DNA of 46,283 nucleotides from Hondaea fermentalgiana (GCA_014084085.1 NPFB01000185.1:57485-103767); one strand, 5' to 3'. Shown: positions 19,757 through 29,750, numbered from the stretch's first letter. The notes: generated from the sequence alone by a model not told the origin. Numbers and translations are program-made.

Positions 19757-21712
19757 TCAGCTCGCAGGGCAAGGATTGTTGCGCGCAAGAGACCAGTCAG
19801 TGAGACGCAAGAGCTCCCAGCCCGCAGAAAGACGAAGACGATCGACGGACTGAGGTGGCGCAGTGTGCAGCTGCTCGATCGTTTGGTACAACGAGGTCCA
19901 TATCTGCGGCGCAAGGTTCGCACCAGGGTAGGCCACCTGGAGAGGCTCGCCCGTGACATCAAGGAGCTGCGGCGGCTCCTCGGGGGCATCTGGGACGGCA
20001 AAATCCGCAGAGAACACCTGAAATCGACCGCGGCGAGACTCGAGGCCCTGCGCTTGCGCAGCGCCAACAACAAATCTGACTGCGTCACGCATGTGCTTCG
20101 CCAAGGTACCCTCGTCGTCGACGGCGTGAAAGTCCATCTTTTGCACCTCTTTGCGACCCGCCTTGGCAAGTGCAGCCTGAAGCTCCGCGGTCGAGGAAAT
20201 GTCGACGCTAGACTCCTCCCAGGTGACACCCGAATGAAAGAGGACCACGAGTGGGTGAAGAGAGGCCACAACAAAGAATGCTCGCGCTTTGCGCGAGGCC
20301 ACAACAAATTCCTGCACCACAGGCCCGCGCTTGATGGACTTGCACGAGCGTGTGACCTTGGCGAGATCGACGGTTCCGCGGTACACTGATGCCCCATCTG
20401 AAACTCCGTTCGTACCAAGCCAACCGCTGCTTGCCTTGACAGCCCAGTTGCGATCCGCAGCTGCTGGGTCCTTGAGAAAAGCTTGGCACGTCTTTGCGTC
20501 GCCCAAATTGTACGTGTCAGGACCAAGCGCGAGGTCATTGAGTTGGCAACCAAACGAGCGAGCGAAATCTTCACGGCAGCGCACCTGCGCGTACGCCATG
20601 CCTCCAATGCAGTATCCAGATTTTCCAATTTGGTTCACGATTGAGCGCTTGACGGACTTGTACTTTTCATAGCTCTTCCAGCGGATCAAATACATGGTCG
20701 GGCTCTTGGTGCCCGGAGAGTACTTCCATTTGTCCTTTCGCAGCGTGTCACACAAGTATCCGCACGAGGTTCCACGATAATAGGCAAATGTATGCTTGGA
20801 AAGCGCCCTGACTTGAACCTGCAGAGCCCCTGGGGCATCGTTGGCGTCAGCGTCGCTTTCGTCGGCGTCCTCGCCCTCTTCTTCGACGAGCTCTGGCATA
20901 TTGTTCTCGGTGTCAAAGGACGGTTCTGCCTCGCCTTCGAGCGCAGGTCCGGGGTCAGCCAAGGACACGGGCGACTTTCCTCCGTCATCGATGCCAAGGT
21001 CTAGCACAACGCCTTCGTCTTCTGCACGAATGGCCGAATCTGCATCGGTGGCACCGAGGCTGATACCGTCGCCTGATGTTTCTTCGTCCAGTGCAAAGTT
21101 GCCGTCAAGGTCAAGAACTTCGTTGACCTGCACGCCATCGTCGGAGCCTTGGTCGGCGCCGAGCTCGACATTATCGACAGTAGTGAGAAGGTCGTTCTCT
21201 TCGTCTTCTACTCCCCGCCCTCCTTGCTCATCTTCGTTTAAACCGCTGCCAATTTCCGGATCACTTGCGCCGCGGAAATTGGGCTGGCGTTCCTCAGAGT
21301 CTGCCTGTGCAAACTCGACTTTGTCTGCGCTGTTTTGCTGGTCAACACTTTCGCGTTGCTGACGGCGCTCCTTGCGCGCCGTAACATCGGCCTCGGCCGC
21401 TGCAGCTTCTGCGACGGCGGCGGTGGCCGCAGGGTCGGCTTCCTGGTCGCTTGCGTCGCCTTCTACGCCGTCGAGCCCGGCCGGCGCGTCGTCTTCGGGG
21501 CTCTGGCCGTAGACCTCGCTGAGGCCGTCGCCGACGCGCTCGGCGTTGAGCGCCGCGTCCCTCCAGACCTCGAGCTCGCCCGTGTGGAAGACGTGCTTGT
21601 ACACGACCCTGGTCCCGCGCTCCGTGTCGAGCGTCGCCAGTCTCGCCAGCAGCGCCAGCGCCAGCAGGTTCCCGGGGAGCAGCGCCAGCACGGCGCACCT
21701 CGCCGACACCAT
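19757..21712 (-). CDS. Membrane-anchored, divergent TTL-like ATP-grasp protein
   Basis: Encodes 651 residues. The N-terminus has a hydrophobic signal or anchor (about 5-25, LALLPGNLLALALLARLA). An acidic, Ala/Asp-rich linker runs to about residue 290. The C-terminal third resembles tubulin-tyrosine-ligase-like ATP-grasp proteins: LGPDTYNLGDAKTCQAFL for the P-x-T-Y/F-L block, WAVKASSGWLGTNG for the W-x-x-K nucleotide loop, VVQEFV, then FQVFSADFAV and QLLDVTGEP. In active TTLs the last block is usually EVN; here Thr587 replaces Asn, so catalysis is doubtful. The topology predicts a lumenal or extracellular domain, unusual for TTLs. Homology is my reading of weak motifs and needs a profile search. 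Divergent promoter with the SDR gene. Confidence 0.6.
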   Translation of the reverse strand: MVSARCAVLALLPGNLLALALLARLATLDTERGTRVVYKHVFHTGELEVWRDAALNAERVGDGLSEVYGQSPEDDAPAGLDGVEGDASDQEADPAATAAVAEAAAAEADVTARKERRQQRESVDQQNSADKVEFAQADSEERQPNFRGASDPEIGSGLNEDEQGGRGVEDEENDLLTTVDNVELGADQGSDDGVQVNEVLDLDGNFALDEETSGDGISLGATDADSAIRAEDEGVVLDLGIDDGGKSPVSLADPGPALEGEAEPSFDTENNMPELVEEEGEDADESDADANDAPGALQVQVRALSKHTFAYYRGTSCGYLCDTLRKDKWKYSPGTKSPTMYLIRWKSYEKYKSVKRSIVNQIGKSGYCIGGMAYAQVRCREDFARSFGCQLNDLALGPDTYNLGDAKTCQAFLKDPAAADRNWAVKASSGWLGTNGVSDGASVYRGTVDLAKVTRSCKSIKRGPVVQEFVVASRKARAFFVVASLHPLVVLFHSGVTWEESSVDISSTAELQAALAKAGRKEVQKMDFHAVDDEGTLAKHMRDAVRFVVGAAQAQGLESRRGRFQVFSADFAVPDAPEEPPQLLDVTGEPLQVAYPGANLAPQIWTSLYQTIEQLHTAPPQSVDRLRLSAGWELLRLTDWSLARNNPCPAS

Positions 21713-22548
21713 CTCCTTCCCCTCGCGGCGCCCTCGCGACGCTTCGCGCAGCCCGGCGCGGCAGGCCCGCGCTCTTGCGCGATTGGTTGCTCCAACGATC
21801 GAGGTCGAGCGAGCGAGCGATCGAACCCAAGCGAGCCCGGCATCGTACCGCCTCCGTACCGTGCACGGTATCTCCGATCCGTGATATCCTAGGCGCCCCT
21901 GCTCGGCCCCGTGTCCCCCGCGAAGAGACGCAGAATAGCCCCCGGGGCCGCGGCGGCACGCGGGGCGGATAGCGGCGGCGGGGGGCAGGGGGGACCGCGG
22001 CGGCGCTCAGTCCGATGCGGCCCCTTCATGTCCGTCTACTACAAGGGCGCGGGCGGCAAGAACGGGATCCAGAGGGCGCGGCAGAACTGCTGCGCAGGCA
22101 GACTCGAAACCGCGGCGAGGAGGTAGGTGCGAGAGCGGCGGCGCAGGCGCGCGAGGAGGAGCGGGAGAGCGCGGAGGAAGTCCATGACGGCGATAGCGAC
22201 GACGACGACGACAACGAGTCGACGAGGAGAGGGCGAGAGAGCGGGCGAGGTGGAAATCTTGCGGGTCGCGAAGCGAAAGCATGCGTATTGCTGCGAGCCA
22301 AAGCGCTGGCGAGGGGATGGCGGGGAAAACGAAAGGAGGAGGACTGACGATGAGGACGGACGATCTCGGTCGGACGTGGATGCCTGAATGTCGTTCGCGT
22401 CACTCTTTTGTTGGTTACATACACTCTACTTCGGAATCGGGATTGGGGTTGTTGATTTCGCTGCGCAGATCTTTAATAGTTGCCAAGAGAGAAAAAAGCA
22501 AAAGCCCAGGCTTACGCTCAAGCAAGACTCGATCAAAAGAAAAGCAAG
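21713..22548. other. Divergent promoter region, TTL-like (-) and SDR (+)
   Basis: 836 nt of GC-rich DNA shared by two divergent genes. It has four G-runs (21944-21993), a 14-bp palindrome (21857-21870), and a GAC-rich tract (about 22190-22215). No coding region is supported. Confidence 0.5.
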
Positions 22549-23328
22549 ATGGATCGCAAGGGCAAGACGTACTTGGTCACTGGCGGAGCTTCGGGCCTCG
22601 GCGAGGCGACGGCGCGCATGCTGGCCGCGCAGGGCGCCAATGTCGCCATCCTTGACCGCGATGAGGAGCGCGGCCCCGCCGTCTGCAAGGAGCTCGGCCC
22701 CCGCTCGGCCTTTTTCAAGATGGACGCCACTAAGGAAGAGTCCATCAAGGCTGCCGTCCAGGGCGCCGCGGCCAAGTTCGGCGGTGTGCATGGTGTGATC
22801 AACTGCGCTGGCGTGGGCAGCGCTACGACCACCATTAACAAGAAGGGTGGCGTGCACGACTCGGGCATCTTTGACTTTGTGGTCCAGGTCAACCTGTACG
22901 GCACCTTTAACGCATCCAAGTATGCCGCCGCAGAGATGGCCAAGAACGAGCCGGACGAGAACGGCCTTCGCGGTGTCATTATCAACACCGCCTCGGTCGC
23001 TGCCATTGACGGCCAGAAGGGCCAGGCTGCCTACAGCGCCAGCAAGGGCGCTGTGACGGGCATGACCCTGCCCATGGCTCGCGATCTCGGCACCTACGGT
23101 ATCCGTGTGCTCACGATCCTCCCCGGCATCATGGAGACCCCGCTCATGGCCGCCGCCTCGGACAAGGTTAAGACTGGCCTCGCGCTCTCCGTTGTCGCGC
23201 CCAAGCGCCTCGGAAAGCCCGAGGAGTTTGCGCACATGTGCACGGCTATCATCGACAACGGCTACCTCAACGGCGAGTGCATTCGTCTTGACGGTGCCAT
23301 CCGCATGGGCTACCAGAGCAAGATCTAA
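22549..23328 (+). CDS. Short-chain dehydrogenase, HSD17B10-like (3-hydroxyacyl-CoA dehydrogenase type 2)
   Basis: Encodes 259 residues; human HSD17B10 has 261. The frame is open a little further upstream, but 22549 is the first ATG. The Rossmann motif is TGGASGLG and NCAG follows. The catalytic set is Ser in NTASVAA and YSASK. The blocks RGVIINTASVAA, GQAAYSASKGA, GMTLPMARDL and NGECIRLDGAIRM are near-identical to the HSD17B10 family. That enzyme oxidises short-chain 3-hydroxyacyl-CoA (isoleucine and fatty-acid breakdown) and hydroxysteroids with NAD, usually in mitochondria. In animals it also forms part of mitochondrial RNase P. No clear mitochondrial presequence is visible here. Codon choice is strongly biased to C/G-ending codons, which suggests high expression. 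Confidence 0.93.
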   Translation: MDRKGKTYLVTGGASGLGEATARMLAAQGANVAILDRDEERGPAVCKELGPRSAFFKMDATKEESIKAAVQGAAAKFGGVHGVINCAGVGSATTTINKKGGVHDSGIFDFVVQVNLYGTFNASKYAAAEMAKNEPDENGLRGVIINTASVAAIDGQKGQAAYSASKGAVTGMTLPMARDLGTYGIRVLTILPGIMETPLMAAASDKVKTGLALSVVAPKRLGKPEEFAHMCTAIIDNGYLNGECIRLDGAIRMGYQSKI

Positions 23329-24603
23329 CTTTATTTTCTCGACCGACCAAGCCGAAATTTTCGTTTTTATCACCTTCTTCTCGCTCGCTGCCTGCCGATC
23401 ACTTGCAGAGGACAGACTTACCCACCTGCTAGGTTGATGGGCCATGGTAGCGGCCGACTACGTGGCCGACAGAGGGCTTGAAGTTTTTAAGTCTTATCAT
23501 GATCCCTTTCTGCCAAGCATGCAGGACGTCCACTTGATATTTTCGTTCCGTGTCTTCTTATTCACCTAACCCTGCGACTACTGCAGCTCCGCCTTTCCTG
23601 CAATCTGGGACCGCCGCAATTGTGGTGGCGCGAGAACCACCTTTGTACACGTGCGTGCACAAACACAGACTAGGTATACACCTCACCTCACTCAGTCATT
23701 CATTCCTCTTCACAGACAATCCAATCTAGGCTAGGCTAGCTCCAGCTCCGGACGAGGCGTTGTCGTTCCCGTGATCACGACTCCACACAACCCGCGAGCA
23801 ATCGAACGACTCGGAGCGAGCGAGTGAACGGACGAACGAACGAACCGACGAACGAACCGACGAACGACGAATGCATGAACGTCTTCATCGCCCCCCTCGG
23901 CTGTACGTCCGTCAGAAGTTGCTACTGCTGCTGCTGCTGTGTCTTAGTGTGCGTCTGTCATGCGGGCCGCGTCGTCGCCTCCTCCGCGACGGAAGTGCCT
24001 CAGACCCAAGTCGCCCGCCCGCCGCAGCCGCTCGGGCTGCCGCGCCAGCCTTCCCTCCCTGCTCGGCAGCCTCCCGAGCGCCTGCACGTGCGCGCGCTCC
24101 CGCGGCATAGCTCCAGCGCGGCGGCAGCGAGCAAGCGAGGAGCCCCGCGAGCTGGAGCAGGAGGCCTCTCTCCTCCCGCCTTGCTCGGCCGCGGCGCAGA
24201 CCTCGCCCGCGGCGCGGCGCGCGAGCTTGGAGACAGACGCGCGAGGCGAGCCGCGAGCGCGCGCGAGGCAGGCGGGAGGCCAGGCGGGAGGCCAGAGCGC
24301 GGCCGGCGATTGCGGCGGCTCGTCGGCGTCGCCCCGTCTTGATTTCGCGGGACTTGCTTGGCCCTTGCGGAGACGAGCGAGGACGGCGAGGACGGCGAGG
24401 ACGGCGAGGACGACGAGGACGGCGAGGGCGGCAGAGGGAGGACGAGCGCGGGCGGCAGGAGCAGGAGCAGGAGCAGGAGCAAGGGTGGACGTGCCGCTCT
24501 CTGCGAAGAGGAAGGCGCGGGAAAAGACGGAGCCTGGCGTGGCGCGCAGGACGAGGACGAGGAGGAAAAGGTCAAGAAGCGAAGCGCAGAACGCTGGAGC
24601 ATC
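23329..24603. other. Spacer between SDR and NAD kinase genes
   Basis: 1.27 kb: SDR 3' UTR, then the NAD kinase promoter and leader. It holds a (GAAC)n-type tract (23813-23870), a short CTG run (about 23922-23940) and GC-rich sequence. The NAD kinase frame is open back past 24358 without an ATG. That stretch carries (GAC/GAG)n and (AGC)n repeats and could be coding only with a non-ATG start or an upstream exon. Confidence 0.5.
23813..23870. repeat. (GAAC)n/(GAGC)n tetranucleotide tract
   Basis: Units of GAGC change to GAAC and GACG across about 58 nt, upstream of the NAD kinase gene. Confidence 0.65.
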
Positions 24604-26610
24604 ATGAGCAAGGAGCACGGCGCGTCGCAGACGCTCCACGATGCGATCGGCGGTCTGAGGCAAGTCGCAGAGGCCCTCGAGACCCGCGACGAGCGGATTC
24701 GGCAGCTCGAAGCCGAAGTGGCCAGGCTCCGCGAAGAAGCATCTCGGGCGAATCGCGAGAGCTCGACATCGAATCGCGAGAGCTCGCCAAATGGCGTCGC
24801 CACTCCCCCAAGTGAAGGCGAACAGAGCGCCCTCCGACTTTCGCATTTTCCGGCGCCACCATTGGCCATGGCCGCCAACGGAGACTCAAACCTTAGTAGC
24901 AATGCAAGCGTTAGCAGCGAAGTGAGCAATGGGAGCAACAGTGGTGGCGAGGGTAAAAAAAAGTCTCGGCTCCAGAACCGTGCAGCATCGGCCACCGGCA
25001 TGAAGCCCCACGAATCTTCACAAGAGTTCAACAAGAAAATCAAAAACAATTGGACAACCGAAGTCTCTTACCCCGGCGGCCCACAGACCGTGCAGCAACT
25101 CAAGCATAGAAAGGAAGAGACGCGCGAACGGGCATCCTCCGACGATGGCGTCTTCTTCTCCTCGTACTCACGCCTTGCGCGCGTGTGTTCGTTCCGTGAA
25201 GAAAATTGTTGTGGCTGCTCAACGAACTCGCCGTCGGTCGGGGCCGACCAATTCCCGCAACACGCGCTGTCCCGCCATGCGGAAACGCTGCCGCCGTCGC
25301 TAGACCTGGCAGCCACTTTTGCTCCGACGTCCGCATCCGAGCCAACAACGATCCAAAAAGGAGTGGAAGATCTACAAAATTTCAAGATCGAGCCTCGCGA
25401 CGCCAACAAGAAACACGCCGGCTACAGGCTGCTCACATGCAATGACCAGCATTGCACCATGCTCAAAGTTCCACAGGGCCGCATTCACATTCCACACATT
25501 ACAAAGACGCTCGTTCAGGCGCGGTGGATGCGCAAGCCGCGCACGGTCCTCATTGTGAAAAAACCCGGCGAACCCGAATGCGCCGACGCCATGATCGACC
25601 TCGCGCGCTTTCTCACGCGCGGCGACTTTAAGGTCACTGTTGTGGCGGAACAAGCGGCCTTTGATCGCAAACGCGAATCCGACGACTTTGTGCACGCGCT
25701 GCGAGAACTCGCCGTCGTGCAGGCCTCGCATGACGACATCCAAACGATGCCGATCGATCTCTGCGTCGCGGTGGGCGGCGATGGCACAATCATCTGGCTA
25801 TCGCACCTTTTCCCGCGCGGATGCCCGCCTGTGTACTCAATTCACATGGGCTCGCTCGGTTTTCTGAGCGCTTTTGCGCTGAGCGAGGCGCGCAGCACTC
25901 TGCGATCGGTCATAGAAAATATCATGGTCTTGACGCTTCGCATGCGCCTCGAAGCCCGCGTGCTGCCGGCGCGAAAGACGCGTGGATCGTCGTCGCAAGG
26001 CACTGCAGGTGGAGCGGCGCAGACGCGGGTCATTCGCACAGTGCTCAACGAGATCGTCGTGGACCGTGGCCCCGAGTCTTCCATCATCAATTGCGACCTC
26101 TTTATCGGAAATAGCGAGACGCCCATTACACACGTCCAAGGCGATGGAATCATTGTCTCGACGCCTACCGGGAGCACGGCATACTCGCTGTCAGCGGGCG
26201 GTTCGATGGTGCACCCCGCTATTCCTTGTGTTGCGATCACACCGGTGTGCCCACATTCACTTTCGTTCCGTCCCATCGTCATTCCGGACACGAGCCAGGT
26301 CCGCATAAAGGTGAACGAGGCTGCTCGCTCAAGCGCCTGGGTCTCTTTCGATGGTCGCGACCGTCTCGAGCTCAAACAAGGCGAGTCTGTCGTCATTTCT
26401 GTCTCGGAATTCCCCGTGCCAAGCATCTGTAGTCAAGGGGAAAGTGAAGACTGGTTTTCTGCAATCAAAGAGGGCTTTAACTGGAATGAACGAACCATGC
26501 AAAAGTCGTTCACGCGCTCTACACTGCATGCGACGGCCTCGACGCCTTCTTTTCAGTCGAGCACATCAACTCGACCAATTCCGTCATCGGCATCGAGTGC
26601 GAATCTGTAG
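24604..26610 (+). CDS. NAD kinase
   Basis: Phosphorylates NAD+ to NADP+ with ATP. Encodes 668 residues from the first in-frame ATG. The N-terminal 240 residues are poorly conserved: a short coiled coil (about 10-50), Ser/Asn-rich sequence and a Cys pair (NCCGCS). The kinase core starts near residue 295 and shows RTVLIVKKPG, the GGDGT signature at about 390, HMGSLGFLS, LNEIVVDRGP, and GDGIIVSTPTGSTAYSLSAGGSMVHP. The GGDGT Asp is the catalytic base and the TPTGSTAY loop binds NAD. The short tail after FNWNERTMQKSF is Ser/Thr-rich. No clear targeting peptide is present, so a cytosolic location is likely. The family assignment is secure. Confidence 0.95.
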   Translation: MSKEHGASQTLHDAIGGLRQVAEALETRDERIRQLEAEVARLREEASRANRESSTSNRESSPNGVATPPSEGEQSALRLSHFPAPPLAMAANGDSNLSSNASVSSEVSNGSNSGGEGKKKSRLQNRAASATGMKPHESSQEFNKKIKNNWTTEVSYPGGPQTVQQLKHRKEETRERASSDDGVFFSSYSRLARVCSFREENCCGCSTNSPSVGADQFPQHALSRHAETLPPSLDLAATFAPTSASEPTTIQKGVEDLQNFKIEPRDANKKHAGYRLLTCNDQHCTMLKVPQGRIHIPHITKTLVQARWMRKPRTVLIVKKPGEPECADAMIDLARFLTRGDFKVTVVAEQAAFDRKRESDDFVHALRELAVVQASHDDIQTMPIDLCVAVGGDGTIIWLSHLFPRGCPPVYSIHMGSLGFLSAFALSEARSTLRSVIENIMVLTLRMRLEARVLPARKTRGSSSQGTAGGAAQTRVIRTVLNEIVVDRGPESSIINCDLFIGNSETPITHVQGDGIIVSTPTGSTAYSLSAGGSMVHPAIPCVAITPVCPHSLSFRPIVIPDTSQVRIKVNEAARSSAWVSFDGRDRLELKQGESVVISVSEFPVPSICSQGESEDWFSAIKEGFNWNERTMQKSFTRSTLHATASTPSFQSSTSTRPIPSSASSANL

Positions 26611-26615
26611 GCCTA
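26607..26615. repeat. GTAGGCCTA word, copy 2, overlapping the NAD kinase stop codon
   Basis: The TAG at 26608-26610 is the NAD kinase stop codon. A related GTAGGCCTG lies at 26684-26692. Confidence 0.4.
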
Positions 26616-26775
26616 GGCCCGAGGCCCTGGGCCCTCGCCTGCTTTGGTTCGAGCATCTGAGTATCATCATCAGTATTTGGGGTGTAGGCCTGCCTGGTAG
26701 GCTACTTGCCTTTGAAGAGAAAATGAATTTTTAAAATTTTTTTATATTTGCTGCTCCACTTTGCCGATCTTTCTC

Positions 26776-26781
26776 TTTATT
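26776..26781 (-). promoter_or_regulatory. Candidate poly(A) signal AATAAA (minus) for the HEPN-like gene
   Basis: TTTATT on the plus strand, about 110 nt downstream of the minus-strand stop at 26890. Tentative. Confidence 0.3.
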
Positions 26782-26889
26782 TTTCCTTATCACAAGCACT
26801 TGCATGCACATGAGAGATGCAAGAAATGAAGTGAACTAAATTTGTAAATAACAGGCCTCTTATCCTACTCTTTATCTACTGTCCCTCTT

Positions 26890-28677
26890 CTACCTCTTTC
26901 TTCTTCTTCGAAATCTCCGACTTGGCCCCCCCTTTCTTTCATTTGATTGTTTTCTTCTTTCTCTTTCGACCTGATGCTCTTGTGCGTGATCGCCTTGTAA
27001 AAGCTCTCGAAGTTGCCGGTTTTGATCTCTTCGTGCCTTTCTACTTAGCGGCTTCCCATGCTCCGTCCCGCTTTCTGGCTCCATAGCCGCTGATTCACGC
27101 TTGGGTCCTCTTGCCGAACGCACGAGTGATTGTATTGCCGCAATTGACGTCTCAAGCTGTTGAATATCGCGCAAAATGATCGCCGACGGATATTTTGCAG
27201 TGATCTGCTTGCCAAGATCAAAAATATCTCTGAAGCGGCCAGCTCCAGTACACAATGACGAACGGAGACTATTGTCAGATGCACCAGTCGTTACTCGTCT
27301 TTGTGCAATGTCCAGTATCGCCTGTGCTAAGTTTACCGAATCTGCAATTACAATCTCAGCGACAATCACACTCGGCTCACCCCAAGAACCATCTCCAATT
27401 TGCTTGGCAATGATGCGGACCTTTGTTCTGTATTTTCCAGCAAGAATAATGGCTTGTTCCAGTGTTTCAGCACTATTTCCTTCGCAATACTCATGCAGTT
27501 CATTCCAAGCAAGGTAAAAAGTCATCCGGAAAGCTTCCCGGTCTTCAAGCTCGTTGAAAGTTCTCTCGTGGACGATCCTGTTGCGAACATTTTTGACAGC
27601 GTGGATAAGGTCACGTGTTTGCGCATCCATTCCTCTGAAGTGATTGGGGTTTCCGAGAGGACTAATCATGCCAAAATTTCTCAAATACTCATCGAGAACT
27701 TTGCTACCGGTGACGGCCAGCTTAAAATCGCAATCTATGCCTTCCAGCGGATCTCCATGTTTCTCAACAAATTTGGTGGCTATCTTTTGCCGCTCTCGAC
27801 TGATCGACATTTTCCCCCGGATTTCCTCTTCTTCGACGACTTCGATTAAGTGATCAACAACTTCAAGACGATCGTGAAGCCTTTCCGCCAGCTCATGGTA
27901 CTGTTTTTTCATAGAACGAAGCTTGCGAATCTTTTCATGAATCACTTGAATGGAATCAGAAGCCCTTGAGAGCTCCTTCGAAACCTCTTCCGCGTCACTA
28001 TCAGGCGACGTTTCCGGGAGATCCACGCGTTCCGAAACTGTCGCCTGTCGCGGCCCAAATGTATCGGTCTCAGGCAAAATATTACCATTTGTGTTGTTTG
28101 CCAACAGTTTTTGATGTTCCGCATCTTCAAAGAATGCATTGACCTTGGCGGCTTGCTTTTTGGATGCGTCACTTACGGCTGCGCTCTCGACGCTGTGAGT
28201 ATCAGTTGTCTCATTAGAAGCCTTTGGGTCGGGACTAGGGTTCGGCGAAGACCTCCTCTTTTCTTTTTCTTTTTCTTCTCCTTCTTCGAAGACTGCGTAC
28301 GCCATGGAGCTGCCCAGGTCCTCGTATGTAAGATGCTCGGGATCAAAAAGGTGCACATCAGCGAGCGTCGGTGCAAGAACTTCATCGCCGCCCGCCTGAG
28401 ATGGGGTATTGGGATTATGCATGTATTGGAGAGGTTCTTGCGGATTAGAGTACTCCTTTTGCGCAGACCCTCCTGCACCCTCGGCAGACTTCTCTCTCGC
28501 CCTCGTCATCGTTGCGTTTGCTCGCCTCGACGCGGTCGTGCAAAAGTTGGTGTCGCGCAGGCTGCAAATTTTCCCCGGTCTGGCACCAACCAATGCAATG
28601 TCCAAGCCCCCATTCCGCGTGTCCTCTAGCCCTCTCGCGAGCCATGGTGCCGCCCGGCGGCAAAATCTGCCGAGCAT
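26890..28677 (-). CDS. HEPN-like domain protein, large paralogue
   Basis: Encodes 595 residues. The N-terminus (MLGRFCRRAAPWLARGLED) is basic and amphipathic, consistent with a mitochondrial presequence. A Ser/Glu-rich region and a coiled coil (about 215-270) follow. Residues about 295-395 form a helical domain with GMDAQTRDLIHAVKNVRNRIVHE; R365-N-x3-H370 fits the RNxxxH motif of HEPN ribonuclease-type domains (similar to DUF4145-type proteins). The rest is helical, ending in a Lys/Arg-rich tail (RRFRRRRKR) that could bind RNA. The next gene upstream on the same strand encodes a 120-residue protein with the same domain. The function is not known; RNA cleavage or binding in the mitochondrion is inferred from the motif and tail only. 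Confidence 0.65.
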   Translation of the reverse strand: MLGRFCRRAAPWLARGLEDTRNGGLDIALVGARPGKICSLRDTNFCTTASRRANATMTRAREKSAEGAGGSAQKEYSNPQEPLQYMHNPNTPSQAGGDEVLAPTLADVHLFDPEHLTYEDLGSSMAYAVFEEGEEKEKEKRRSSPNPSPDPKASNETTDTHSVESAAVSDASKKQAAKVNAFFEDAEHQKLLANNTNGNILPETDTFGPRQATVSERVDLPETSPDSDAEEVSKELSRASDSIQVIHEKIRKLRSMKKQYHELAERLHDRLEVVDHLIEVVEEEEIRGKMSISRERQKIATKFVEKHGDPLEGIDCDFKLAVTGSKVLDEYLRNFGMISPLGNPNHFRGMDAQTRDLIHAVKNVRNRIVHERTFNELEDREAFRMTFYLAWNELHEYCEGNSAETLEQAIILAGKYRTKVRIIAKQIGDGSWGEPSVIVAEIVIADSVNLAQAILDIAQRRVTTGASDNSLRSSLCTGAGRFRDIFDLGKQITAKYPSAIILRDIQQLETSIAAIQSLVRSARGPKRESAAMEPESGTEHGKPLSRKARRDQNRQLRELLQGDHAQEHQVERERRKQSNERKGGPSRRFRRRRKR

Positions 28678-28876
28678 AACCTTTCCGCGCGGGCCCGTCC
28701 GCGACCTACGACGCCCACCCGCCGCGAGCGTCCCCCCGCGATTGACTGGCCTCTTGGCGATTTCGTGGCCGAGCCGCGGTCGACTTCGCTCACCAGATTG
28801 GGGTTGCGCAGACTCTCACCGACCAGCCAGCTGGGAAGGAGGGCAATGCGTTCGTTGTGGAGGCGAACTTGATGCA

Positions 28877-28910
<34 letters not shown>
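28877..28910. repeat. (GGCT)8 tetranucleotide microsatellite
   Basis: Perfect GCTG units over 34 nt, about 200 nt upstream of the ATG of the large HEPN-like gene. Confidence 0.85.
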
Positions 28911-29084
28911 GAATAGACGGATGATCGGATGTGGAAAATGTTCAGACTCGCCCGAACGTTTGGGTTCTAAGAGAGACTTCAAGATTGCGATGATGTGAGC
29001 CAAGTAACGCCAAGCAAACAGTTTCGCGAGGATTGTGCTTGGTCGTCTTTTGATTGGTGCGATCATCGCAATGGTAGGGTGAAG

Positions 29085-29093
29085 GTAGGCCTA
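29085..29093. repeat. GTAGGCCTA word, copy 3
   Basis: Exact copy in the spacer between the two HEPN-like genes. Confidence 0.4.
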
Positions 29094-29325
29094 TGCTTAT
29101 TCGTGGCATGATTCGGGCAAATCATTTGCTGTGCGGCGTTGTCGGTTCGAACATTGTATTGTGGAGGAGCAGTGAAGCAGTGATCATGCCTGAGTTTTTT
29201 TTTGCGAGAATTGAAATAACACAATTGCAGGCCTTCTTCCGCTTCAGATTTGTCTCGTTGTGGTGCAGAGCGCCACGACGGAGCAAGGACAGAAGTAGAA
29301 TAGACTTCAAACTTTCATTGTTGTT

Positions 29326-29334
29326 GTAGGCCTA
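29326..29334. repeat. GTAGGCCTA word, copy 4
   Basis: Exact copy, 241 nt from copy 3 in the same spacer. Confidence 0.4.
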
Positions 29335-29750
29335 GTTGATGGTGGTAGCATTGATTTTTGTACAGAAGGATCGTTGTTGGACGTCTCATTGGTGCAAGGC
29401 CATTGACTTCCTGTCCGGGAAAGGATGAACTCTCTTGAACGTAATGCATGCGTGTGAAGCTGGGCGTGCCAGGTTCCGAAGTGAGAGATCTGGGATTTCT
29501 TGTTTTTCTCAATCACGAAGAAAATTTGAAAGCCCCTGAAACTCTTTTTGAAAACCCATGGAACCCTTGACCCTCTTTCTTTCTCTCTCCCCCGCGCGCG
29601 TGCGCCCGCGCGCGATCCAGAACGTTTGTGTGATGCTGGAGAATCTTGTTCAACAACGATCGCTTTGCGTTCTCCGATAAAGCGACCTTCCCCTCCCTAT
29701 CCGCCATTGGTTACTCGTTCTCGCCGGTGTTGGACATTGGCGAGCGAGTA

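Noticed and set aside
21857..21870. Perfect 14-bp palindrome TACCGTGCACGGTA
   Set aside because: Two or three palindromes of this length are expected by chance in a window this size.
23824..24342. 172-codon plus-strand frame upstream of NAD kinase
   Set aside because: It arises from (GAAC)n and CTG repeats and GC-rich DNA; no domain, and poly-Cys comes from the CTG run.
15918..26610. QPRT and NAD kinase as an NAD(P) gene cluster
   Set aside because: They are 8 kb apart, on opposite strands, with unrelated genes between them.
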